64,000 nucleotides of DNA from Paludisphaera mucosa (GCF_029589435.1 NZ_JARRAG010000001.1:362808-426807); one strand, 5' to 3'. Counted from the stretch's first letter, positions 1-8,950 are shown. Notes: generated by a model from the sequence alone, not told the origin. Numbers and translations are program-made.

Positions 1-48
1 TCGTTGAGGGCTGTTTCCCACTCGTTCGGACGTTCGGAGCGTTGCGTC

Positions 49-231
49 ATGGAGACCGAGAAGGTCATCACCTATTCGGCGATCGGAGTCGCCGCGATCA
101 TCGTCCTGATTTTCTCGCTCGACCTGGCGGCCGGGATCTTCGGGCGTTACGTCGCGATGGACGTCCTCTTCATCCTCGGCGGCGCGTTCCTGCTCTGGCA
201 GGGAGTGGAGACGATCTTCGAACTTCGGTGA
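49..231 (+). CDS. Small two-helix membrane protein, unknown function
   Basis: A 60-residue protein that I do not recognise. It has a short charged N-terminus (METEK), a first hydrophobic segment at about residues 8-30, a short loop with Gly-Arg-Tyr, and a second segment at about 37-54, so two membrane helices in the inner membrane are likely. I chose the ATG at 49 over an upstream in-frame TTG at 4 because the extra residues are polar and unlike a leader. It converges on the uroporphyrinogen gene with an 18-base gap. The high GC at third codon positions supports a real gene, but no catalytic motif is visible. Confidence 0.6.
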   Translation: METEKVITYSAIGVAAIIVLIFSLDLAAGIFGRYVAMDVLFILGGAFLLWQGVETIFELR

Positions 232-249
232 CTTCGGGCCCCGCCGCCT

Positions 250-1809
250 TCATTCCGGAACGGCCCGCGACGACGCGACGCGGGCGGCGAGGGCCTCGAC
301 GAGCCCGTCCCAGGTGTGGACGGGCGCCTCCACCGCGACGTCCCAGCCCAGCCCGTTCGCGGTCGCCGTGGTGACCGGGCTGATCGTCGCCAGCTTGACC
401 TCCCGGCCCACCCGCCGCCGGCCTTCCGGCGACAGGAGCGCGTGCAGCCGGGCCGTGATCGCCGAGCTGGACAGGGTGATCCAGTCCACCGAGCCCTCCT
501 CGATCCGCGCCAGGACGGCGGGGGGCAGGTCCTCGGCGTCGGCGTTGCGGTAGACGGCCACCTGGTCGACCTGGGCCTTCGCGCCCAGCTCGTCCTTGAG
601 GATCGTCCGTCCCCGGTCCGCCCGGGCCAGCAGGATCCGCGAGCCGGCCGCGACCGCCCCCAGCGCCTCCGCCAGCGATTCCGACCGGAACGACGGCGGG
701 ATCAGGTCGGCGCGCAGATGAAAACGGGCGAGGGCCTCCGCCGTGCTCGGCCCGATGGCCGCCAGCCGGACGCCCCCCAGCGCCCGCAGGTCGCCACCGC
801 GCTCCAGGAGCCGGCCCAGGAACCGCCGGACGCCGTTGCTCGACGTGAAGACGAGCCAGTCGTACTCGCCCAGGCGGTCGAGGGCCGCGTCGAGCGGGCC
901 GAGGTCGTCGAGGGGGAGGATCTCGACCGTGGGGGCGATCAGGACCTCGGCCCCGATCGCCTCAAGAGCGGCGGCCGACCGCTCGGCCTCCTCGCGAGGG
1001 CGCGTCACGACGATCCGCAGGCCGAAGAGCGGGCGGGCCTCGAACCACGCCAGGTCCTCGCGCCGCGTCACGACGTCGCCGACGACCAGCAGGGCGGGGG
1101 GGCGGACGCGGCTCGTCTTCGCCAGGTCGGCGATCGTCCCCAGGGTCCCGGAGACGACCCGCTGCGCCGGCGTCGAGCCCGATTCGACGACCGCGGACGG
1201 CGTTTCGGCCGGCTTCCCCTCGCGGAGGAGCCGTCGGGCGATGTCGGCCAGGTGGGTCACGCCCATGTAGAACACGAGGGTCCCGGGGAACTCCGCCAGC
1301 GCCGGCCAGTCCAGCCGCGAGCGGGGGTCGGCGGCCTCGGAGACCTCCGGCGCCTGGTGCCCGGTGATGAAGGCGACGGCCGAGGCCGTCCCCCGGCTGG
1401 TGACCGGGATGCCCGCGCAGGCCGTCGCGCCCACGCCGGCGGTCACGCCCGGGACGATCGCGAAGGGGATCCCGCGCTCACGCAGGAAGGCCGCCTCCTC
1501 GGCGCCGCGGCCGAAGACCAGGGGGTCGCCCCCCTTGAGCCGGACGACCGCCTTGCCGGCCGCCGCGTGCTCGGCCAGGGCGTGGTTGATCTGGTCCTGG
1601 GTCAGCGTGCAGTGGCCGACCGACTTGCCGGCGCGGATCCGCAGGGCCCCCGCCGGGGCGAGGTCCAGCAGCCGCTCGTTGGCCAGGTGGTCGAAGACGA
1701 CGACGTCGGCTCGGGCGAGGACCTCGGCCCCGCGGAGCGTGAGCAGGCCGGGGTCGCCGGGGCCGGCGCCGACGAGGTGGACGATTCCGGGGCGGGTCGT
1801 TGGCGTCAT
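250..1809 (-). CDS. cobA-hemD: Uroporphyrinogen-III C-methyltransferase / uroporphyrinogen-III synthase fusion (CobA-HemD)
   Basis: A 519-residue cytoplasmic bifunctional tetrapyrrole enzyme. Residues about 8-245 are a SAM-dependent uroporphyrinogen-III methyltransferase, with the glycine-rich VGAGPGDPGLLTLRG start, the VRLKGGDPLVFGRG motif and VPGVTAG. Residues about 262-505 are a HemD domain beginning IVVTRPREEAE. HemD closes hydroxymethylbilane to uroporphyrinogen III; CobA methylates it to precorrin-2 for siroheme and cobalamin. Fused CobA-HemD proteins are known from several bacterial groups. The gene lies 19 bases downstream of the U32 gene on the same strand, so the two are probably cotranscribed. 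The start is the ATG at 1809. Function is very likely from both domain signatures. Confidence 0.93.
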   Translation of the reverse strand: MTPTTRPGIVHLVGAGPGDPGLLTLRGAEVLARADVVVFDHLANERLLDLAPAGALRIRAGKSVGHCTLTQDQINHALAEHAAAGKAVVRLKGGDPLVFGRGAEEAAFLRERGIPFAIVPGVTAGVGATACAGIPVTSRGTASAVAFITGHQAPEVSEAADPRSRLDWPALAEFPGTLVFYMGVTHLADIARRLLREGKPAETPSAVVESGSTPAQRVVSGTLGTIADLAKTSRVRPPALLVVGDVVTRREDLAWFEARPLFGLRIVVTRPREEAERSAAALEAIGAEVLIAPTVEILPLDDLGPLDAALDRLGEYDWLVFTSSNGVRRFLGRLLERGGDLRALGGVRLAAIGPSTAEALARFHLRADLIPPSFRSESLAEALGAVAAGSRILLARADRGRTILKDELGAKAQVDQVAVYRNADAEDLPPAVLARIEEGSVDWITLSSSAITARLHALLSPEGRRRVGREVKLATISPVTTATANGLGWDVAVEAPVHTWDGLVEALAARVASSRAVPE

Positions 1810-1828
1810 GTCCGGGGGGCCGATGCGA

Positions 1829-4420
1829 TCAGAGGACGGCCAGCGGGCCGCGGGTGACGCCGTACTGGTTCGAGGCCTTCAGCTCGCGCCAGAGGGTCTT
1901 GCCGTCGCGGAGGCCGGCGGCGGTCTCGCGGTAGAGGGTCACGGTCCGCGCGACGGCCTCGGGGGCGTCGTCGAGGAACTCGATGCGGAGGTGGCGGACG
2001 CCCCGGGCGATCAGCTTGGGCAGGAACTCGGCCGCCGTCTGGGGCACGGCGTTGAACAGCGTGTTGCGGCAGCCGACGTCGGCCTTCAGCGGGTGCTCCT
2101 TGCCGACCCGGTCCCGCAGCTTGACGTCGTGGTCGTCGCAGGGCCGGCCGCAGTTGGTGTGGTCGGTCCCCGGCGACAGGAAGGCGCAGTAGACGCAGTG
2201 CTCCATGTGGAACATCGGGATCTGCTGATGGATCACGACTTCCAGCCAGTCGGGCGGCGTGGCGTCGACGAGGTCGAAGAGCTGGCCGGCGTCGAGGTCG
2301 TACGAGGCCGTGACCCGCTCGGCGCCGCGGTCGCGGAACAGGGCGACGGTCAGCGGGTTGGCGGCGTTGAGCGAGAAATCGGCCACGAACGGCACGCCGG
2401 CCCCGGCGCAGAAGGCCAGGCCGCCGGCGTTGCGGACGAGCAGGCCGTCGGCCCCGGACTTCGCCAGCGCCTTGAACAGGTTCCGCTCGGCCGGCTTCTC
2501 GATCCGGGGGCTGGCGACGTGGATCGACAGCCCGAGACGGCGGGCCTCGGCGACGGCGTCCTTGTAACCCTTGATGTCCTGGTAATCGGCGTAGATCGCG
2601 GTCGCGCCGGCCGCGGCGGCGGCCTCGATCTGGTCGGTGCGGCGGCAGAGGACGGCCAGGTGCGGAGCCTCGCCCGCGACCCGCTCGCGGCGGCCGCGGT
2701 CGGCCTCGGCGCGGATCGGGCCCAGGAGCGTGGGCAGGACGGCCTCGGGGGCCGTCGGGCGGACGGGCGGGGCGTCGGCCGCGGCGTCGAGCCCGGCGGT
2801 CAGCTCGCGGCGGAGCTGGTTCAAGACGCTCTTGGGGACCATCGGGCCCCCTTCGATCTCGGTCGCGAGCGCGTCGAGCCGGTACGACGTGCCTCCCAGC
2901 CGGCCGAGTTGCTCGCGGAGCAGCGCCTCGTCGGCCGGACGCGACTGCGCCGGGGCCAGAGGGGCGTCGCCGAGGGCCTTCGCGACGTGGCCGGTCGCGG
3001 TCGCGGCCTCGATCCGGAGCGGCTCGCCGACGGCCGCGCGGACGCGGACGTCGATCCCCACCAGGCGATTCGACGGGCCTTCGAACGAGCGCCGGAGCTT
3101 CGCCGTCAGCTCGGGGTCGTCGGTCTTCCAGGCCCGCTGGCCGGGGTGGAGGCGGGCGAGGTCGAAATCGCCCCGGCCGAACCGCAGCTCGACGCGGGAC
3201 GGGTCGCCGGCGACCGGGATCACCTCGTAAACCCGCCCGCCTTGCTCGGGGACGCCGAACTCGTCGTCGCCGTCGAACACCAGGCCGTCGCCCGGCTTGA
3301 CGCCCGTCGCCACCGTCATCCGCACCCCGACGCGGCCGACGCCCTCGACCCGGCCCAGCAGCACCCCGCGTTTCTTGGCGTAATCGCCGCGCACCAGGAT
3401 CTTGTGGTCGGTGCCGTCGAGGAAGCCGTGGCTGAAGCCGCGGGAGAAGGACATCTCCATCTCCTCGACCTCGCGGGGCGTGAACGCGACCTCGCGGCCC
3501 TCCCACGCCTCGTCGATCGCGCGGCGGTAGTGGCGCGTGATGTTGGCCACGTACTCGGGCGCCTTCAGCCGGCCCTCGATCTTCAGGCTGGCGACCCCGG
3601 CCCGGATCAGGTCCGGGATCAGGTCGTAGGCGGCGAGGTCCTGCGGGCTCAGGAGGTACTGGGTCTTCCCCAGGTCGACGTCCTCGCCGTCGCAGACGAT
3701 CTGGTAGGGCATCCGGCAGGCCTGGGCGCACTCCCCTCGGTTCGCCGAGCGGCCCCCGAGCGCCTCGCTCGTCAGGCACTGGCCCGAGTAGGCCACGCAG
3801 AGCGCCCCGTGGACGAAGACCTCGACGGGGATCGCCGACTCGGCCTGGACGCGGCGGACCTCGTCGAGCGACAGCTCGCGGGCCAGGATCACCCGCGAGC
3901 AGCCCAGCTCGGCGGCCAGGCGGACGCCCTCCTCGCTGGTGATCGACATCTGGGTCGAGCCGTGGATCTCCAGCTCGGGGGCGACGGCGCGGATCAGGCG
4001 GGTCAGCCCGAGGTCCTGCACGATGACCGCGTCGACGCCGGCGTCGTTCAGCTCGCGGATCGTCGCCTCGACGTCCGCCAGCTCGGAGGGGAAGATCAGG
4101 GTGTTGAGCGTGACGTGGCCCCGAACCCCGTGGCGGTGCAAGTAGGCCATCGTCTCGGTCAGGTCGAGGCCGTCGAAATTGGCCGCCCTAATCCGGGCGT
4201 TGTGCCGCTTCAGGCCGAAGTAGACCGCGTCCGCGCCGTTGGCCACCGCCGCGCGCACGCAGTCGCGGTCGCCGGCCGGCGCCAGCAGCTCGGGCTTCAC
4301 CCGGCCCGGCCGCCCTTCGTCGCCCTCGGCCGCGATCGCCACTCCCGCCTCGATCCCCGTCGCCGCAACGCTCAATTCGCCGACCCCCGCCCAACGATCC
4401 GCCCGACGCCCTCGACGCAT
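1829..4420 (-). CDS. U32 family protein with DUF3656-like C-terminal half (RlhA-like)
   Basis: An 863-residue member of the peptidase U32 family. The N-terminal half carries ELLAPAGD and ADAVYFG, then a cysteine set spaced C208-x6-C215-x15-C231-x3-C235 in the SGQC...GECAQACR region. In related RlhA/UbiU/TrhP proteins these cysteines bind an Fe-S cluster used for RNA or quinone hydroxylation rather than proteolysis. The long C-terminal part has a second TIM-barrel-like stretch with its own Cys-rich segment (HCVYCAF, NCGRPC). The reading frame stays open far upstream. I chose the ATG at 4420 because GGAGGG lies six bases before it; a GTG at 4300, just before KPELLAPAGD, is the main alternative. 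It heads a two-gene operon with cobA-hemD. A role in 23S rRNA hydroxylation is inference. Confidence 0.87.
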   Translation of the reverse strand: MRRGRRADRWAGVGELSVAATGIEAGVAIAAEGDEGRPGRVKPELLAPAGDRDCVRAAVANGADAVYFGLKRHNARIRAANFDGLDLTETMAYLHRHGVRGHVTLNTLIFPSELADVEATIRELNDAGVDAVIVQDLGLTRLIRAVAPELEIHGSTQMSITSEEGVRLAAELGCSRVILARELSLDEVRRVQAESAIPVEVFVHGALCVAYSGQCLTSEALGGRSANRGECAQACRMPYQIVCDGEDVDLGKTQYLLSPQDLAAYDLIPDLIRAGVASLKIEGRLKAPEYVANITRHYRRAIDEAWEGREVAFTPREVEEMEMSFSRGFSHGFLDGTDHKILVRGDYAKKRGVLLGRVEGVGRVGVRMTVATGVKPGDGLVFDGDDEFGVPEQGGRVYEVIPVAGDPSRVELRFGRGDFDLARLHPGQRAWKTDDPELTAKLRRSFEGPSNRLVGIDVRVRAAVGEPLRIEAATATGHVAKALGDAPLAPAQSRPADEALLREQLGRLGGTSYRLDALATEIEGGPMVPKSVLNQLRRELTAGLDAAADAPPVRPTAPEAVLPTLLGPIRAEADRGRRERVAGEAPHLAVLCRRTDQIEAAAAAGATAIYADYQDIKGYKDAVAEARRLGLSIHVASPRIEKPAERNLFKALAKSGADGLLVRNAGGLAFCAGAGVPFVADFSLNAANPLTVALFRDRGAERVTASYDLDAGQLFDLVDATPPDWLEVVIHQQIPMFHMEHCVYCAFLSPGTDHTNCGRPCDDHDVKLRDRVGKEHPLKADVGCRNTLFNAVPQTAAEFLPKLIARGVRHLRIEFLDDAPEAVARTVTLYRETAAGLRDGKTLWRELKASNQYGVTRGPLAVL

Positions 4421-4864
4421 CCCGATCCCTCCCATTATCGCGTCGCCGCTCGATCTCACAAGGTGCGGAATGGGCCGGGGCGGCGATTGCGCAGGGATCC
4501 GCGGTCCACGCTCGCGGCCCGATGGGGGCAACTTCGAGTTGCAGCTGTGAAATCTTTGTTTTACACTTGGTGGGTCAGGATCGAGGCGCCTGCGACTGGT
4601 CGGCGAGCCGGACTCTTGGTTTCGGCCCGCCGATCCGATAAAGTCAGTGGGCTGTCTGCAAGCAGAATCGGAAGACTGCCCGCAAGCGATCCGCCTCCCT
4701 CCCGGGCGACGGGGCCGGCCTCCCCCGCTTAAGAGCCTCGCGACGCGAGCCTCGTAGGCCCCCGGAGGGACCCGACCCCGTCTCCCGATCGACCCGCCAG
4801 GATGAAACGCGCCCGGCTCCCCTCCGCGGCGCGTGGACCGTTCCCCGAGACAGGAGTCCGCCGG
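4421..4864. other. Intergenic region between divergent U32 and HlyD genes
   Basis: About 440 bases without a supportable gene. It should hold the divergent promoters for the U32 operon and the adaptor gene. There is a locally AT-richer patch near 4545-4570, but no -35/-10 pair or hairpin convincing enough to mark. An in-frame ATG at 4802 could extend the adaptor by 21 residues. Confidence 0.5.
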
Positions 4865-6355
4865 ATGCCCACTCCCCGTAAAGTCCGATCGTCGCTCGGG
4901 ATGATCGCGATCGCCGCCGCGGCCGGGGCGGCGATCTGGGCCTACGCCTCGGGACACCACCCTTTCGGAAAAGGCGGCCCCCGCAACCTGGACGAGAAGT
5001 ACCAGTTCGCGCCGGTGAGCCGGACGGTGCTGGAGGGCTCGCTGACGACCCCCGGGCGGCTCGAAAGCTCGAAGCGCACGGTGATCGAATGTGAGCTGGA
5101 GAACATCACGATCGGAATCCTCGGGCGGCAGCTCGCCGCCGGCGGCGCCTCGACGCTGCTGAGCGTCGTCCCCGACGGCACCCCCGTGAAGGCCGGCGAC
5201 GTGCTGGCCACGCTCGACTCGTCGGCCTACGAGGAGCTGCTCCGCCAGCAGCGGATGACCGTCGAGCGGTCGCGGGCCGACCACCACCAGACCGAGCTGG
5301 ACCTGGACGTCGCCAAGCTGGCCATCTCCGAATTCCAGAACGGCCTGATGGCCGAGACGCTCAAGGACCACCAGCGGCTGATCGCCCTGGCCGAGGCCGA
5401 GGCGAGCCGGAGCAAGGGGCGGCTCGACTGGGCGAACCGGATGAACGCCAAGGGCTACGTCTCGACCAGCGTGAGGAACACCGAGAAGCAGACCTACGGC
5501 AAGGCGATGATCGCCCTGGAGCGCGCCCAGGGCGCCCGCGACCTCTTCGAGCGGTTCACCGCGGCCAAGACCATCCGCCAGCTCGAAGGGACCTTGCTGT
5601 CGCGGCAGGCCTCGCTCAAGTATCAGGACATCCGGCTCCAGCGGAACCTCGACCGGCTGGCGAAGCTGGAGAAGCAGGTCGAGCTCTGCACCATCCGCGC
5701 CCCCCACGACGGCTACGTCATCTACGCCAACGACCCCCGCCGCGGGATCGTGATCGAGGCCGGCATCTCGGTCCGCCAGAAGCAGGACCTGTTCTACCTC
5801 CCCGACCTCGAGCAGATGGAGGTCGTCGCCCTGCTCCACGAATCGGTCGTCGACCGGGTGAAGCGGGGGATGAAGGCCCGGATCGCCTTCGACGGCGCGC
5901 CCGACGTCAACCTGACCGGCCGCGTCCGATCGGTCGCGCCGATCCCGATCTTCGAGGAGCGGTCGGACGTCCGCTACTTCGAAGGGATCGTGACGATCGA
6001 CCAGCAAGCCCGCCGCGCCCTGATGCCCGGCATGTCGGCGCGGGTGGACCTCGCCATGCCCCCCAAGAGCAACGTGCTGGCCGTCCCCGTCGAGGCGGTG
6101 ACCAGCGAGGACGGCGACGACTTCTGCTACGTCGAGCGCGAGGACGGCGAGGGCCTGGAGAAGCGGCACATCGAGCTGGGCCAGGCCACCCACGACATGC
6201 TCGAGGTCGCCGAGGGGCTCGAGGAGGGCGAGCGGGTGGTGCTCAACCCCCGGGCCGACGAGGTCGCGGACGACGTCTCCGACCTGCCGCTCCCGGCCCC
6301 GGAGCCCGCCCCGGCGGCCGCGCCCGCGGCGGGCCCGATCGCCGCGTTGCGCTGA
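4865..6355 (+). CDS. HlyD/RND-type periplasmic adaptor (membrane fusion protein)
   Basis: A 496-residue membrane fusion protein. A short basic N-terminus is followed by one membrane anchor (about residues 10-29). The two halves of the lipoyl domain (about 50-125 and the CTIRAPHDGYV segment near 278) flank a long charged alpha-helical hairpin (about 130-270). Beta-barrel segments follow, with a Pro/Ala-rich tail. Such adaptors bridge inner-membrane ABC or RND pumps to outer-membrane channels. No pump or TolC-like gene follows, so its partner is elsewhere. I chose the ATG at 4865 because AGGAG stands eight bases upstream; the in-frame ATG at 4802 has no good ribosome site. Family assignment is firm, substrate unknown. 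Confidence 0.88.
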   Translation: MPTPRKVRSSLGMIAIAAAAGAAIWAYASGHHPFGKGGPRNLDEKYQFAPVSRTVLEGSLTTPGRLESSKRTVIECELENITIGILGRQLAAGGASTLLSVVPDGTPVKAGDVLATLDSSAYEELLRQQRMTVERSRADHHQTELDLDVAKLAISEFQNGLMAETLKDHQRLIALAEAEASRSKGRLDWANRMNAKGYVSTSVRNTEKQTYGKAMIALERAQGARDLFERFTAAKTIRQLEGTLLSRQASLKYQDIRLQRNLDRLAKLEKQVELCTIRAPHDGYVIYANDPRRGIVIEAGISVRQKQDLFYLPDLEQMEVVALLHESVVDRVKRGMKARIAFDGAPDVNLTGRVRSVAPIPIFEERSDVRYFEGIVTIDQQARRALMPGMSARVDLAMPPKSNVLAVPVEAVTSEDGDDFCYVEREDGEGLEKRHIELGQATHDMLEVAEGLEEGERVVLNPRADEVADDVSDLPLPAPEPAPAAAPAAGPIAALR

Positions 6356-6531
6356 TCGCGACGGACGCGCCGGGCCCCCCCGCCAAACCGCCCGGAGGGG
6401 GCCGTTTCGGGCTCACGCCGGCCGTCGTCGCGGGTCGAAGGAAGGATCGAATCGAGGCCCGTCGCCCCCCGGCTCGGCCGCCGTCGCGAGCCCGACCCTC
6501 GATCCTCCCGACATAAGATCTCCGCGACGAC

Positions 6532-7056
6532 ATGGCCCCCAAACGCACCACCGGCGCCGCCGCGGCCTCGCCGTCCCATCCCGTCGTGACCACCGCCCTG
6601 CTGCTCGGCGCCGTCGGCTGGGCGTTCGGGCTGCTGGTCCACAAGGGGATGATGGCCTGGCCTCCCGTGCGCCTGCTCTCGTGCCTGGCGACGATCGCCG
6701 GCTGCCTGGCCCTGGTCGGGCCGATCATCCTGGCCCGCTCGGGCAAGGGGGGCGGCAGCCTGGGCGAGCTGATCTGGATGACGGGTGGGCTGCTGATCTG
6801 GATCTTCAACCTGGTCGGCGTCGCCAACGGCGACCTGCGGACGATCGACTGGGCGACGCCTCTGGGCCCCCGCGCGATGGGCCTGATCATCCTGGCCGTG
6901 CTGCTGGCGGGGCTCCGTTCCGGGCTCGCCGGCCGCGACTGGTCGTGGACGAACGTCACCGGCTGGGCGCTGGGCCTCTTCTGGGTCGGCATGGCGGCGG
7001 CGACCTGGTTCCTCGTCCCCGGGCAGGGGCTGGTCGCCGGGCTGGCGTCGCGGTGA
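6532..7056 (+). CDS. Multi-pass membrane protein, unknown function
   Basis: A 174-residue protein that I do not recognise. After a polar start (MAPKRTTG) it has about five hydrophobic segments, near residues 19-37, 45-66, 78-97, 110-130 and 142-165, with short loops. No charged or catalytic motif stands out inside the membrane. It lies 176 bases after the adaptor gene and 129 bases before the next membrane protein, all on plus, so cotranscription is possible but not shown. Codon use is the strong GC3 pattern of its neighbours, which supports a native gene. Confidence 0.68.
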   Translation: MAPKRTTGAAAASPSHPVVTTALLLGAVGWAFGLLVHKGMMAWPPVRLLSCLATIAGCLALVGPIILARSGKGGGSLGELIWMTGGLLIWIFNLVGVANGDLRTIDWATPLGPRAMGLIILAVLLAGLRSGLAGRDWSWTNVTGWALGLFWVGMAAATWFLVPGQGLVAGLASR

Positions 7057-7185
7057 TCCTTGACGCTCGGGGGCGCAGCGATTAGCCTCGATGGCACGAC
7101 GCACGCCCGCGGCCCGGACTCCTCGCCCTCGTCCTCGTTGAATCGACTCATCCCGTCCGGGTCGGGCGCCCTGAGGAGCCCCTTC

Positions 7186-8064
7186 GTGGCCATCGAGCAA
7201 GAGTCCGCCCCCGACGAAGCCGACCTCAAGTTGATGCGCAGGTCGGCCATCGAGAACGAGATCCCGACCTACCGGGCCGTCAGCACGCGCGCCGTCTTCT
7301 CGGTGATCTGCGGCCTCCTGGCCGCCCTGAGCTTCACCCACCCGGCCTTCTACCTGTTCGCGGCCGCGGCGGTGGCCCTCGGCTTCTGGGCCGACCGGGC
7401 CATCCAGAAGCATCCCGAGATGCTCACCGGGCAGAGCCTCGCCCGCGCGGGCGTCGCCATGGGCCTGGTGTTCGGCCTGTCGATCTACACGATCACGACG
7501 GTGCAGTGGTACCTCTCCACGCGCCAGGCCGGCGCGTTCGCCTCGGAGTACGCCAAGGTCGTCAAGAACGGCTCGCTCGCCGACATCTACTGGCTCGGCC
7601 TCGCCCCGCCCACTCGCGCCCACGTCACCCCCGAGGACAACTTCAAGTCGATGCAGGGCCAGAAGGAAGAGGCGGCCATGTCGGAGATGAAGTTCGCCGG
7701 CATCAAGAAGCTCAGCCAGGACCTCCACTCCTCGCCCGCGAACACCATCACCTTCCACGCGATCGAGAACATGGGCCGCGAAGACCTGGTCCAGGTGGCG
7801 ATCGCCGTCTTCGACGTCAACCTCGCCGCGACCCCCCACGAGCACAAGGATGGGGAGGAGCACAAGGAGGGCGAGGCCGAGCACAAGCCCGCGGGGCCCC
7901 AGTCGCTCCACGCCATGGCCGTCATCAAGGGGATCGTCCCCGACGGCAAGAGCGCATACGAGTGGTGGGTCGACGACGTCGTCTATCCCTACGTCCCCAA
8001 GACCGCCGCGCTGCCGGACAAGCCCGTCGACGACGGCCACGGACACGCCCCCGGCGGCCACTGA
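7186..8064 (+). CDS. Membrane-anchored protein with DUF4190-like helix pair, unknown function
   Basis: A 292-residue protein. After a polar segment that includes the sequence MRRSAIENEIPTYRA, two or three hydrophobic helices (about residues 38-110, with GLLAALSFTHPAFYLF then GVAMGLVFGLSIYTI) resemble the helical pair of small DUF4190-type membrane proteins. The rest is a soluble domain with a His/Glu-rich run (EHKDGEEHKEGEAEHK) near 220 and a His-rich C-terminus (DDGHGHAPGGH). These acidic and His clusters could bind metal, which is inference. I chose the GTG at 7186 because AGGAG precedes it by seven bases; an in-frame TTG at 7060 would add an unconvincing 42-residue leader. A strong hairpin follows the stop. 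I do not know the function. Confidence 0.7.
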   Translation: MAIEQESAPDEADLKLMRRSAIENEIPTYRAVSTRAVFSVICGLLAALSFTHPAFYLFAAAAVALGFWADRAIQKHPEMLTGQSLARAGVAMGLVFGLSIYTITTVQWYLSTRQAGAFASEYAKVVKNGSLADIYWLGLAPPTRAHVTPEDNFKSMQGQKEEAAMSEMKFAGIKKLSQDLHSSPANTITFHAIENMGREDLVQVAIAVFDVNLAATPHEHKDGEEHKEGEAEHKPAGPQSLHAMAVIKGIVPDGKSAYEWWVDDVVYPYVPKTAALPDKPVDDGHGHAPGGH

Positions 8065-8069
8065 GAAAC

Positions 8070-8097
8070 GGCCTCGGAAAGCGGCTTTCCGAAGGCC
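8070..8097 (+). terminator. Hairpin after the 7186-8064 gene
   Basis: GGCCTCGGAAAG pairs with CTTTCCGAAGGCC across a CGG loop, with a single bulged base. It starts five bases after the stop and is followed by TTCCCCC rather than a long T run. It is a likely transcription terminator, or the first hairpin of the repeat that follows. Confidence 0.6.
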
Positions 8098-8239
8098 TTC
8101 CCCCCTCGCGGGGGAAGGTGGCCCGAAGGGCCGGATGAGGGGGTGACGAGCACGAGGACCGTCGCCTTGACGTCCGGCCTGCCTGTGGATTCCGACGGGG
8201 CTTCGCGCGTCCTCCCTCTCATCCGCCCCCGCAGGGGGC
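8096..8239. repeat. Hairpin-rich intergenic repeat element with inverted CGGATGAG arms
   Basis: A run of short hairpins: CCTTCCCCC/GGGGGAAGG (8096-8118), GGCCC/GGGCC (8120-8132) and GCCCCC/GGGGGC (8225-8239). The inner arms CGGATGAGGGGG (8132-8143) and CCCTCTCATCCG (8214-8225) are inverted copies of each other, 11 of 12 bases. The arm sequence recurs as an inverted pair at 19524-19604. Similar CCTTCCCCC...CGGATGAGGGG sequences are familiar as dispersed intergenic repeats in many GC-rich genomes. Mobility is not shown here. Confidence 0.55.
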
Positions 8240-8260
8240 GATCGCTCTCGCAACAGCCGA

Positions 8261-8280
8261 CGAGCCCTCCTCAGGGCTCG
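8261..8280 (-). terminator. Hairpin at the queD stop codon
   Basis: CGAGCCCT (8261-8268) and AGGGCTCG (8273-8280) form a perfect eight-base stem with a CCTC loop. The queD stop codon (8271-8273) sits inside it. There is no T run on the minus strand, so it may act as a 3' stabiliser or a weak terminator. Confidence 0.4.
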
Positions 8281-8678
8281 CCGGTGTACGTTGCGAAGCA
8301 GTTCGGCGTCTCCCAGAGGATGACCTCCACGACCGGCAGCCCGGCCGACCGCCCCTGATCGTAGATCAGCCGGGCGATGTTCTCGGCCGTCGGGTTGGCG
8401 TCCATCACGAACACGCGTTCGCCGCGCTCCTGGAGCGTCGGCAGAAGCGGGTCGTCGCGGCGGAGGATCATGTTGTGGTCCAGCTCCTCGTCGATCCAGC
8501 GCTGGAGCTTCTTCTTGATCTCGCCGAAGTCCAAGAGCATTCCCCGCTCGTCGAGCCGGGTCCCTTCCAGCGTCACCACGGCCAGCCCGTTGTGGCCGTG
8601 GAGGTGGCGGCACTTGCCCTGGTAGTCGAGCAGGCGGTGGCCGTAGCAGAACTCGATCTGGCGCGTCACCCGGAACAT
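8271..8678 (-). CDS. queD: 6-carboxy-5,6,7,8-tetrahydropterin synthase (QueD/PTPS family)
   Basis: A 135-residue cytoplasmic enzyme of the PTPS family, which converts 7,8-dihydroneopterin triphosphate to 6-carboxytetrahydropterin in 7-deazaguanine (queuosine) synthesis. Visible signatures are H14 in CYGHR, then GKCRHLHGHN with catalytic Cys23 and zinc ligands H27 and H29, LLDFGEIK, LDHNMI and PTAENIA. The length fits a single-domain QueD. I chose the ATG at 8678 because GGGAG lies nine bases upstream; the frame is open further up but the added residues are Arg-rich and unlike the family. It follows a gutted queC gene, and its first bases overlap the end of that remnant. The protein itself looks intact. 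Confidence 0.92.
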   Translation of the reverse strand: MFRVTRQIEFCYGHRLLDYQGKCRHLHGHNGLAVVTLEGTRLDERGMLLDFGEIKKKLQRWIDEELDHNMILRRDDPLLPTLQERGERVFVMDANPTAENIARLIYDQGRSAGLPVVEVILWETPNCFATYTGEP

Positions 8679-8950
8679 GGAGTTCGGCTCCCTGGGGATT
8701 GGGGTCGGGCGGGCTCGGCGTAGGGCGTCCGGTCGGCGACGACGGCCTCGGCGAACCCCTTGCGGCGTTCCGCGCACTTCGCCGGGAAGGCGCGTGCCGA
8801 GGCCGGCTCGACCTCCTCCCCGCGCAGGCCGGAGCGGACGTCGATCGGTCGGTCGCGGGCGTATTCTTCGAGCAGCGTCCCGACCAGCGCGGCGCTCTCG
8901 ATCCCGCCGCCGATCAGGACGGCGACCGTCCCCGTCTCGTCCTCTGGCAT
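8666..8950 (-). pseudogene. queC: queC (7-cyano-7-deazaguanine synthase) remnant with large internal deletion
   Basis: A 94-residue open frame in which the two ends of QueC are joined. Residues 8-50 (VAVLIGGGIESAALVGTLLE, then a PIDVRSGLR segment) match the N-terminal PP-loop ATPase region of planctomycete-type QueC. Residues 56-77 (PAKCAERRKGFAEAVVADRT) match the extreme C-terminus, which normally ends a CxRCNKCAER zinc motif. About 130 residues between them are missing, with the junction near 8780-8795. The PP-loop SGGxDS is altered to GGGIES and only one Cys of the zinc motif remains, so the product cannot be active. The frame has stayed open. It lies directly upstream of queD on the same strand. 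Confidence 0.75.

Noticed and set aside
1364-4732. Very long plus-strand open frame opposite cobA-hemD and U32
   Set aside because: It is antisense to two clear genes, has Arg/Gly/Val-rich low-complexity sequence and no domain; long shadow frames are expected in GC-rich DNA.
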